This document shows positions 33,807 through 45,800 of a stretch of DNA of 64,000 nt, one piece after another. The DNA lies in NCBI RefSeq assembly GCF_020966775.1, contig NZ_JAJKFV010000009.1, forward strand, positions 62,001-126,000. The letters run 5' to 3'. A program made the position numbers and the translations under genes. Numbering within the stretch: position 1 is the stretch's first letter; each line of letters starts with the position of its first letter. The stretch is from Rhodopirellula halodulae (GTDB lineage: Bacteria; Planctomycetota; Planctomycetia; Pirellulales; Pirellulaceae). Below the pieces are notes generated by a model, which saw only the letters and a program-made list of their open reading frames with translations, made no database searches and was not told the origin of the DNA.

Positions 33807-36800
33807 TCAATAATTACGGGCCGATCCATAGTTGTTTCGGAATGCGAAGAAGTCACTAGCACCAATGATCCCGTCTGAATCAAAATCCAACGAACGCTCA
33901 TGCCCCGGATCAGAATCAGATGTTCCATACGAATTCCGGAGAGCAATGTAGTCGGCTGCGCCAACTAGACCGTCCCCGTTGGTGTCTCCATACAGACGGA
34001 AGAAGACATCGCTCTCATTATCACCGAACAAAATATTGTCATCGGCTAGACCATCTCGATCAGCGTCGATTCCGTAGGCTCTGGACGTTGCGATCTTAGT
34101 TCCAACGATCGTGAGTTGGTAATTCCCGTCGACTAGCGAACCATATTCGACGAAACTTCCGCTGAAGGTCAGGTCGGCGATGGTGTGGCCGTTCTGATCC
34201 AGACGGGTGGTGTAGGCCACGTCGACGTTGCCGCCGTCGGTGCCTCGTTTGATGACGGTGAATGCTTCGGGATCAATCGTGACTTCGGCATCGAATTGGA
34301 TGGTCAGTGATTCGACGCGTGAACGTTGAGCGGTGCCGTCACCGACGGTGATGTCTTCTTTAGTGACCTCAACCAGATTGTTGACGTCCAGCGTGACTGA
34401 CTTCTCGAAAACCAGTCCAGCGCCGTCGGTGACACGCATACGGACGGAGTAGCTTGCTTGAGTCTCATAGTCGAGGACTTCGCCCTGTCGGAGAAACAGT
34501 TGGTCCTCTGTGATCTGGAAGCGAGCGTTGTCGCTGTCACCTTCTCCGGACACCAGTTCATAGCTGTGCGCGTCATCGATGTCTGGGTCCACGGCAGACA
34601 AGTTCGCAAATAGCAGGTCTGCTGCCGAGGTATCCAGATTCTCATTGATCGAGTCAGTATCGAGAAGAATGTCCTCGGGAGCTTGAGGCGGCCGCTCCAG
34701 TACGACGGTATCTGAACCGCCAGTACCAAAGTTGCCTGCGGCATCCGTGAAGCTACCCACCGAGACGGCGGCCGTTCCGATCCCGTCCACCGTTGGATCG
34801 GCCGTGAAGGTTGCGGTGTAATTCATGCCGCTTCCTGAGAAATCCGACAGCGTTCCATTGGAGACAACCACGTCTGCTCCAATGAAATCGTTGACGTTCT
34901 CGCTGAAGGTGAACGTGACGACGGAACTGTTGTCACTTTCGTCGAGTAACGTATCGACGATTTCCACAACCACCTCGGGGTTGAGCGTGTCGATGGCCAC
35001 CGAATCCGAACCAGCTAGTCCTGCATTGCCAAACGCATCCGAATAGCTGCCTGCGTTGACGGACACGGTGCCTATTCCATCGAATCCATCCGCCGCAGTG
35101 AATGTTGCCGAATACGTCGTGCCCGTACCGTCAAAATTTGAAATCGTTCCGTTGGTCACGACCACATCGCTGGCGTCAAAATCAGTCGTCGCTGCACTGA
35201 AAGTGAATGTGACATTGCTTGCGTCGTCGCCATCAAAAAGCAGCGTGTCAACGAGATCAATCAGAACCGTTGGTGACGTGTCATCGTCCGTCACATCGAC
35301 GGTTCCGTCGGTGCCCGAGTGACCGGATGCGGTCGCCGTAATCGTGACCGTTTGGGTTCCGTCGACAATCTGATCGTCCACACCGGTGATCGTGAATGGA
35401 TCAGACACACTTTGACCGGCGGGGATCGTCACCGACAGCGGAACACGCGCTTCGCCGTTGTCGCTGGTAGCAATGGTCACCGTGAGCGGATTTGTCGTAT
35501 CTGTGTTGCGACTGACCGTCGCAGTGGTTTGGCCACCATTTTCCGCAATTTCGGTGTCGACGATCGAAAGGCTCAATTCTGCAACGTCGTCATCCGTCAC
35601 ATCAATGTTTGCGCTGCCTGCGGCAATGGTTTGACCGTAGCTGAATTGAAAGTTATCGAACTCGATCGTCGATGGCCCGAGACCTTCGGAATCTCTGTCT
35701 TTCATATTAAGAATGACAACGGCGTGATCCAGGTTCACCGAATCGCTGTTGACTTCTACTCCGTCAACAAAAGACGTGGCAGTCATTGTTTCCGCGTTGT
35801 ACTGCAGTTTCAGTTGATGCCATTGGGTCCGCTCGTCACCGAATCCGCTGCGTGCAGACATACTTCCTGTGAAAGAGTCATTTGCCAACCATGTGAAGTA
35901 GTTTGCTGCCCGGTATAGATAAAGGCCATACGTTTGCGGTGTCCCCTGACCCTGCGGACGACGTCCCAGGGTGAGCCAAGCCATTGCGTTTCCGTCGGGG
36001 ACACGGAAGTCAACGCTGGCTTCGAAGTCCGAACCTGAAAAAATGGTCGCGCTTTCGACTTTGCTGTCCGTGAAGGTGCTCGGCGCCGTGGGGCTGTGAA
36101 TTCGCAGCACACCGTCGACCTGCGTGATCGTCGAATCAGGAATCGCAGCACTCACGTTCCAAAACGAGTCGATGGTTGGACCGGAAAAATCGTCAACGTA
36201 CTGCTGGGCGAGGCTGCTGGCAGTGGAAGTGGATGCGGTGATCGTGACCGTCTGCGTACCATCAACAACGGCATCGTCAATTCCGTCGATTACGAACGGA
36301 GCCGAAGTTGTTTGACCGGCGGGAATGATCACTGTTTGTGGCAGCGTGACCTCGCTGGCGTCGGATGCGGCAAGGCTCACGATCAGTTCGTCGGTCGTGT
36401 CCGTATTGCGGGTGACAGTTGCCGTCGTCGAGCCTCCGTTCTCGGGAATGGAAGTGGCACTGATATCGACGGTTAGTTCTGGCGTTTCGTCGGTCAGAAT
36501 TGTCCCGTCCGCAGTTGCGACGTCGATCAATGTCGAAGCACTCGCGTTGCTTAGCGTGACGCGGAAATCTTCGTCGGCTTCAGCCAGCACGTCACCTGTG
36601 ACGTCAATGTTGATGAGTATGGATTCCTGTCCATCGTCAAACGCGAGCGTTCCTCCCGGCAATACTCCGGTGAAGTCATTCGCGTCTGCCGCGTAAGCTC
36701 CGTCGCCAGAAACCTGATAGTCGACACTCGCCGAACCGCTTGTGTCACCGCTCCGGGTCACCGTGAAGGTGAACGTTGTCAGGCCGGTGTCTCCTTCCAG

Positions 36801-39800
36801 CTTCGTGGCATCGGTCGCCCGAATTGAGAATCGTGGCAACGTTGTCGCGTCTCTTTCAAAAGCACCAACGTCGACATTCGATCCAGAAAGTCGCGGGAAA
36901 CCTGTTCCACGCTGGTCTAGGTTTTCGGTGGATGTCATCTCGCCAGCGTCCAGTGCCGGACTACTCGCCTGCAAGGCGTGCGTCAGCGTCGGGCCACCGT
37001 TATTAGCCAGGGGATTCAAACCTGGATTGGCGATCAAGGTTTGGTCGGATGGCCCGGTAAAACGGTCGGGCACGGCGGTACCATTGCCGACGACATTGAA
37101 CCCGTCACTGAAGACGGAATCCAACGGTGCGGCAGGACCGGCGAAGACAATTTGATCCACATCGCTGCTGCTATTGCCCGAGATGATGCTGGAGTAGATC
37201 GTTGTCACGATTGCAGAAGCTTGAGACGAGGTGAAACTGGCCACGCCTCCGCCGTTATCTGCTGGTGCAGAATTGTTCGTTACGGTGCTGTGATTGATAT
37301 CGAACGAACCGGCGAAGTTGGCGATGCCGCCTCCGTAAACGCCCGCACTATTGCCCGAAACCGTTGAGTTTGTCACGGTCGCCGTGAAGCCGAGTCCGTC
37401 AAACGCAACGCCCCCGCCTGAGCCGGTGACGGAGTTACCAGAGATCGTACTCGCGAGAATCGTCAAGTTGCCGCCACCAACGGTCACACCGCCGCCGGTC
37501 ACGGTGTCGGCCGACGAAGTGTTGTTTGAGATCGTACTCTGTGTCAGAGTCAAGTTTCCATTGATCACCACAACACCGGCACCAACGCTGGAATCGCCTG
37601 TCATGGTGTTGCCATCGACCACGCTGTTTTGAATCAAGACAGTGGACCCTAGCGAGTGGATGCCCCCTCCCAACGCCGACGACGTAGTTGTCGTGTTGTT
37701 GGAGATGACTGAGTCGGTGATGGTCACGTCACCGTTGCTATGCATGATCCCGCCGCCATCGCCGAGCGATCCGCCGGCAACGTTGCCGGTGATGACGACA
37801 TCGGTGAGCATAAGATCGCCCGATGAAAAGATCGCACCGCCACTGTTCGAGCTGCTCGTGTAGCTTGGACGTCCGCCGGTGATCGTCAGTCCCTGAAGTT
37901 CAAACGCGCCGACGTTGAGCGATTGAAACACTCGAAAAGCATCGCCGCCATCGATCGTCATGTTCGACGATCCCGGACCAGTGATCGTTAAATCATCGGT
38001 CACTTCCAACTGATCGACAGTCAGCGTGATGGTGCCACCGGAGAGGGCGGGCGCAAACTCAATCGTATCGGCACCGGCTTTGAAGTTGGCTAGTTCGATT
38101 GCCTCTCGCAACGACAGGTCACCGGGCGAGAAATCTCCATCACTTTCGTCGGTGAGCGTATCGACGATCAAAGGGGCGGCCGAAACGATCGTTAGTTGAT
38201 GATCTTCGACTTCTCCGTCGGCCGCAGTCCCGGTGACGCCAAGTCCACCGAGGGTACTCACCCTAAACCTGGCGTACGTGTTCCCGCTGATGACGTTGTC
38301 ACCGGTGTCTTGCGGAACTGCAAAGCTAAGAACGTGTCCGCCGTCACTCGTTCCCAAATCAAAACTGGCAAAAATTTGTTCGCCGGGATCTGCCCAGTCA
38401 CCGTCGCGATTGAAATCGATCCAAGCATCGAGTCGGTTCGACAACGGGTCGGCGTTTTGCAGCTCCACGACGACTGTCCCGGTCAAAGACGCGTCTGCAG
38501 CGGCGAAGACGACGCCGCTGGTGAAGAACACGCCGTCTTCGTCGTCCGAACCATTTTCGTCGTCAAACTTGGCTCCCGCAGAATTCACTCCGTCGATTTC
38601 CGCGTCCGCCAGGAAACCGAGGAAAGGACCACCAGCCGTTACATCGTGACTGGCTCCTGAGTCACTAATTGATACCGGGTAGCCGATCGGCGCGTCCCCG
38701 AAATCAAGGTTCGAAGCATCGTCGTCGGTCACATAGACACCGGATGATCCAGAAAATGGAACGACTCCAGAAGAAATTTTTGCGATTTGAATGTCCGAGA
38801 GATTTCCACCAAGTACGAGCAGACTCGCGTCCGGCGTCATCGCAGAACCAAGCGTCTGTTGTGACGAATTACTCCCGAGTGTGGTCACCAACCGTCCGTC
38901 GCCATCAAACGTATTGTCGGGCGATCCGTCGCTATTGAGTCGAACGACAGCGGCTTGATTTCCTCCGGCGGGCGTCGTGTATCCGACGACAAACAATTTT
39001 CCATCGATTCCGATTTCCAGCGACGTCGCAATGTCATCCGCGCCTGCAACGTCAAGGGTGACCAATCCGTCTGAGTCGAACGACGGATCGAGCAGTCCAT
39101 CAGAACTAAATCGAGCCAAGGTAAAATCGTCCGCAAAGCTCTCCGTCGCTGTTCCGGCGATGACGATGTTGCCTGCACCGTCGACCAATAGGTCAGTGAA
39201 AACTTTGGTTGCCGAGCTAAAGGGTACGAATGCCTCGCCCTCATTTCCGAACATCGGATCGACGTTGCCAAATTGGTCACCGCGAATCATTCTTCCGTCC
39301 TCACCCAACAACAGAAACTTGCCATTGGGAAGGGTGGCTACATCAATCGCTTCGGAAAACACATTCGGAAAACCGGCGACGCCGGAAATTCCGAATGAAG
39401 CATCGAGTTGACCATCGGGGTTGATTCGCATGGCTCGAAACAGGCTTGAGTTGTTCGAGCTCAGAGCAACGAGCAGTTTTCCATCGTCGGTTAAGTCCAT
39501 TCCTTCGATGGATACCAATCCAACGCTCGTCAGGTCTGCGATGCCGCCAATCCCGAATGACGAATCAAGCGAACCGTCGGAATTGAATCTCGCTAGAAAT
39601 GGCGTCTCTGCCCCATTGGCCAATACACCACCGATGTAAAATTTGCCATCGGGGGCGACTTCAATTGATTTCGGAAATGGCTCAGTTGGATCAAAAGACC
39701 CGACTCCTGATGCAACCGTTGGAACAACGACGCCGCCTGTCCCAAACGTAGTATCGCTGGAGCCGTCTGCGTTAAAACGCTGAATCGTGAGTTCAAATTC

Positions 39801-42800
39801 CGTGCTGGCCTCGCTGGCTGCGAGTATCTTGCCATCGGGTAACGAGGCAATGACTCCGTGCGGCGGTTGGTACTGAGAGTCAAGCTGGGTGTTGGCTTTG
39901 CCGAACGTTCCGAAGGAGTCGTCCAGACCCGACATTCCGTCCGCGATCCCGCCGGCGACTGATGCGGTGATCGTGACTGTCTGTGTGCCATCCACGGCAG
40001 TGTCGTTGAGCGCGTTTAAAGTCACATCAACCGAGGACTGTCCAGCCGGAATCGTTGCTGTCAGTGGCACGGAGGCTTCCGACGGATCGCTGTTGGTGAT
40101 CACAACGTCCAACGAGTTGGTCGTGTCCGTACCTCGAGTGATCGTGACAGTGGCGCTGCCGCCGTTTTCAGAGATCGACGCGGGAGCAATCGTAACACTC
40201 AGTGGATCCGTTGCACCTGAGATCTGTTGGATCGCGAGCGCGGCTACGTGAATATTGTCCCCCGCGTTCGGAGTGATGTTGACCGAGATGTCTCCGGTGG
40301 AACTTGCAGTGACGACCTCGGCATACGATTCCAATGTCTCAAGGCTCGACCCCTTGCTGCCATTCACGTAGACGTTTTGCGATGTCAAGGTTTGAGTAAA
40401 CGAAACCTCACTGCCGCTTTCACCGCTGATCGTGACGTTCTGCGTATTTCCGTTTCCGGACGTACCGGTATAGGCTAGGACGTATACCCGGTACGAAGCT
40501 CCGGCTTCCAAACCGCTAAAGGTCGCAGAGTACGGAACGCCTGCATTGCCGACCGAGACTTCATCGATTTTTACGAGCGACTGTGTGTGAGCAGGAAGTG
40601 TCAGCGGATTCGGGATGAAGTTGCTTATACCTCCACCGCTGCTGAACTGCGAAACGAGATCGATGCCGGTAGGCTGACCGTCTTCCGCCAGTAAGTCAGT
40701 GAGACTGAAGTTGAGGAAGAAAGCTTGGTTCCAGTTGGTCGGCGAATGTTCCAGTGTGCTATTCGTTCCCAGGTCAATCCCGACCAGTTGACCGACACCA
40801 GGCTCGTCATTATCGAGAATTGTGCCGGTCGCCGAACCAGCCGAACCAACGACGTAGGCACTGTTCGGATCGATGGTCAGAATGACCGTTTCGTTGCCCT
40901 CCGGCGTCGAATCGGATGTCGCGGAGACCGTTACCGTAGCGGTCGAGCTCCCCGCAGAAAAATTCACCGTCCCGGCGTGACTGATCGTAAAGTCCGAAGT
41001 GGAATTCGCGGTGCCGCTAATCGTGAAGTTTACTGCCAACGATGTCGAGGTATCTCCCGTTCGCGAAAGCGTGTAGACCATATCCTCGACCCCGTCTTCT
41101 GCAATCAGCATCGGAGCGACATCCATCGAAACCACTGTCGGAATCTCGTCGTCGATCGTTGTCACGGAGACGACTTGGTCGGGCAAGGAGCCAAATGAAT
41201 CGTCTGACGCCTGATCGTTGACCGAAATGGTGATCGACGTGGTTTGGTCATCATCGACTAGGGCGTCGTCGATTCCAGTGACGGTCACCGTTTGGGCAAC
41301 AAACCAGTTTTGATTGGTGAACGTCAGTGTTGGTTGATCGACTGTCGCTTCGCCAATGTCTCCGCTGGTCACGTCAATGACGACATCTGATTCCGGTTCA
41401 GCCGTCAACGCAACGGTGAAAGTGTCCGATGCTCCTGTTTCACTGACAACCGTTCCGACCGGATTCGTGCTGTCGAGGTATTCGACGTCAAACTGCAACA
41501 GAGATGGGTCCAAATCTCCTGTAAAGATCACGCTGACAAACATCCTGTCACCCTGATCGAGCCGCTTTGTCGCCGGATCGGGCGAAGTGAACAAGATGCT
41601 GTTTCCGGTCACTTCCTTGTTCCAACGGTCATCGACAGAGAACGGATCAACATTGAGCCCCGTGTTCCCGTGTGACTCATTAATTGTGACGTCGCTCGGT
41701 AGCCCCGAAAAGCTGACGCGGAAGCCATCAAACGACCCGGGTGCCTGGAAGGTGGTCACCCCAGTGCCGAATCCGGGCATTCCCCAACTCGGAAAAGTCG
41801 TTGTATCGGACGAAACAAAGGGCACACCGAATGGATCCGCACCTGTTTCGCCAGAGCCTGACCACGCAATGATTTCACCTGGCTCGACAATCTCGAATCC
41901 AGCAACATCGTCGTTGAGTATTGTTCCTTCAGCGGTCTCGGTAGTTATCGTCGCCGGGACACTAGGATTGCTAATCGTTACGGTGAAGACTTCGTCAGTT
42001 TCGACAATCGAATCAGCGCTGACATCGACCGTGATAAGCTGCTGCGTCTCGCCGTCGGCAAACTCGACTGTGCCGCTGGGAAAGTTACCACCGAAGTCAC
42101 TCGCGTTCGCTTGGTTGGCCCCGGATCCCGTGACGAAGTAGTCGATACTCGCTGGCCCTTCAGTATCAACCGACCGTGTTACCGTGAATGTGAACCGACT
42201 ACTGCCAGATTCACCTTCGTTCTTGCTCGCGTCAGTTGCTGTGATCGCAAACTCGGAATCGATTGCAATAACATTGACTGTCTGGTTAGCGGGTAGGCCG
42301 ACAACATCCAAGCCTAAGAAAAAGCTCCCGTCCGAAGATGCTGGAATGAGGAACGTGCCGCCACCGGGATCGAAATCCGTTCCTCCAGAAAAATGGCCTG
42401 CGGCAAGCAGGTAGTCATTCTGATCGATCGTCAAAGCCGCCAGCCCGTTGTACGCACTGGATGATTCCGGAGCCAAATGCGATGCGAACCGGAAATCACC
42501 ATCAGGCGACAGCCCCCAGAATCCGGAAGCCGAACCCACTGGATCGATCTCAAACACATTCACTGAAGGATCAAAATCGATCGCTCGGTAGAACGAAACT
42601 CCGGCAACGATATTGCCCAGCGAATCGGTCGCAATCGTTCCCGCTGATTCGTTGGCCGTGCTGCCAGCGGTACGAGCCCATTGGAACGTGCCATCGCTGT
42701 CGAACTTGGAAACGAACATGTCGTACACACCAACGCTAGTCTGGATGTCGGTGCCTGGGCCGGGATCGAAGTCTGCCGACGCAGTGGTTCCGCCTACGTT

Positions 42801-45800
42801 CGTACCGCCAAACACTCCAGCGACGACAATGTTGTCGTTGTTGTCGACTGCCAAAGCATGCCCAACGTCAAATTCGGTGCTTCCCCAACTCTTCGCCCAA
42901 ACAAAGTCGCCCATCGACGTCAACTTCAGCAAGTAAATGTCGGGGTTGGTGTCACTGGACGTGCTGAGCTGAAAAGTGCCTGGGCCGAAGTCGAAGTCAA
43001 AATTGGCTCGGTATTCTCCCAACGCATACACGTTGCCGGATGAATCAGTCGCAATGGCAGTACCCCGATCGCCGACTTGAAAAGTGCCGCCAACCTGCTC
43101 GATGGATTTCGCCCAAACGAACTCAAGATTGGGATTCAGCTTCAGATAGAAGCTATTGCCATTGCCCGTCGAACCGGCATCCGGCAGAAAGAAGGTCCCC
43201 GGACTGGGATCGATGTCAACCGTCCGGGCGTAGCTGCCGGTCAGCAACAGGTTGCCATCGGGATCGAGGGCAATGTCCGACGTGTCGCCACCGAAGGAAC
43301 CCGAGGCGACCAGACCACCGTCGCTGTCGAATTTCAGCAAGTAATTGTCTCTGGGCCCATCAGCTACGAAAGTTGCATTGCCCGCGCCTGAGTCAAAAAC
43401 GACGGTTCCGGCGAAGGCACCCACGGCGAAAACGTTCCCGGACGCGGTCACCTCGATATCAAGCACATCGTCACTTCCGGTATCGCCAAACTGCTGGACC
43501 CAACGCAATACTCCGGCAGACGTATAACTGGCAATGTAGGCGTCCTGCGAACCGCCTGTGCTGGTCAACAGCACTTCCGATGGTCCTGGATCCACGTCTG
43601 CGGTCCCGGTAAAGCGACCTCCCACGTACAGGTTTCCCGCCGCGTCTCGACCCACTCCTTGAATGGAGCTGAATTCGGTCGAACTCACAGCAAACGCAAA
43701 ATCGAAGGCGACTTCAGTTGAAGTCGCGGCACTTTGATTTCCATCACCATCAACGAGCGTCGCCGTGATCAAACGCGGTAAAGTTGATGGAGTGTCAGAG
43801 GCATTGGCGTACTGCGCGTTTCGCAGAATTGCCTGTGCCGCGTCCGGCGTGCTTCCCGATGCGAATGTGATTACCAGTGGCGTCGTCCCCGCACCCCCAC
43901 TAAATGTTGCTATCGCGGCGCCTTCGTAACTGATCACGTTTGCCGAAACACCGACCTGTCCAGGACCGGTTCCTTGGTTATTGATCAGAAGTTGATCATC
44001 GACCGATGCGTTATTTGTGATCTCCAGCGTCAACACAGCCCCATCAAAATCAGGCGAATCCGTATCGACAACCGTCGCGCTGGGATCGACGAGCAGGGGG
44101 CCATCGCCTTCAACGAAAGTCACCGCCGACGATGGCAGCGTCACGACGGGAGCAAACGTTTGAACAAGATCATCGTTGACAATGTTCCCGTCAGCGGTTC
44201 CGGACGAAATGACCGCGGGCGAACTCGGGTTACTAAGCGTGACCGAGAATCCTTCATCGGGCTCCACGTTTGAATCGCCGAGGACGTCGATCGTGATGAC
44301 TTTCGTTGCTTCTCCGTCAGCAAAGGTAACCGTGCCGCTCGGGAAAGCCCCTCCAAAATCACCCGCATCCGCTGCATCGGTGCCCGAACCGCTGACCGTG
44401 TAGTCCACCGATGCGGTTCCCGTCGTGTCGTCCGATCTTGTCACCGTGAAGGTAAACGGTGTCGGTTCTGAGTTGCCTTCGTTCTTGGCTGCATCGGCTG
44501 CGGCGATACTGAAGGATGCTGTTGCAATGGTGTAAACTTCACCTGTCGTAAACCCGCCGTTGACGAGATTACCCGCGGCGTCGTTGACGGAACTGGCCGC
44601 TTTGTAGTTCAGCCCCAGCGTTCCGTTGCCACCCGTGTGCGTCACGGTGACGACGTAGGAAGCACCCGTGCCCGAAACCGAGTTGATCATCGCGTCGGTG
44701 ACGCCGTTCACTGCCAATTCAAAGTCGCCTGGATCAACATTCAAAACCGATTCGTTAAACAGAACGTTGAACTCAAGCGATTGACTGGACGTCGGTGACA
44801 CCGAGGCCCTCGTGATGGATTCGACTTCCGGAGCAATCAAGTCGACGACGTAGTTGACTCCGGCCCCTTGGATGTAAGAGATCGAATTGCCCGCCAAATC
44901 CCTGATCAAGCCGGACGGGTTATCGATTCCTAACAACAGCGGTCCTTGGCCTCCACCGATATTGATCGTGACCGTGTAGGTGTCACCGCTGCCGATGACA
45001 CTGGAAACCGTCAGGTCTCTGAGGTTGCCGGTTTGATTCGTGTGCGGATAGAACACAGACGGCGTGATCCCTGTGACCGGTTCGGGAAAAACAACTTCGT
45101 ATTGAACGGTAGTTGCGTTCGTGAGCGTCACATCCGCTGGCGATAGACGACCGATCGACATCGTTGTTGGTGTTGTCTTGTCGATCGTGACCAGTTCCGA
45201 CTGAGTTGCCGATGCCGGGAGCGGATTGCCTGCGAGATCCGAAATCGTTGGAGTGTTCGCGAGCGCCAACCGTGCCGTTCCATCGCCCGTTCCTGTCGCC
45301 ACGCGAACGCTGTAGTCAGTTCCGCTGCCACTGATTTGAGCGATGGAAGCACCGACGAGACCCGTCGTCGTGAGCGTCAAGTCGTTCACGTCAAATGAAG
45401 TGATGGGCTCGGAGAACACGACGTCGAACAGAAGGTTGTCGGTGTTCGTTAGCAGTGATGTTGCGGAGGCAAATGTTGTGATGGCGGGCGCCGTTTTGTC
45501 GATCGACACCACATCACCGATCAACCCAGCGGCGAGCGAAGTTCCGGCTGCATCCACGATCGATGCCGAAGCATTGACATCCAGACCAATCGTGCCGTCG
45601 CCGCTGCCGGTGTTCACCGTCACGGTATAAGTGTCGCCACTTCCTGACACCGGATTGATCGACGCGGAAGTGATCGCGCCGCCGCTCACGAGTGTCAGGT
45701 CACTCGCGGTGAATCCGGTGACCGTTTCGCTGAACTGGACCGTGTAGTCGATTGTCGACGAGTTCGTGATGGATACCGGTGCCGAAACGGAAAGCACCGA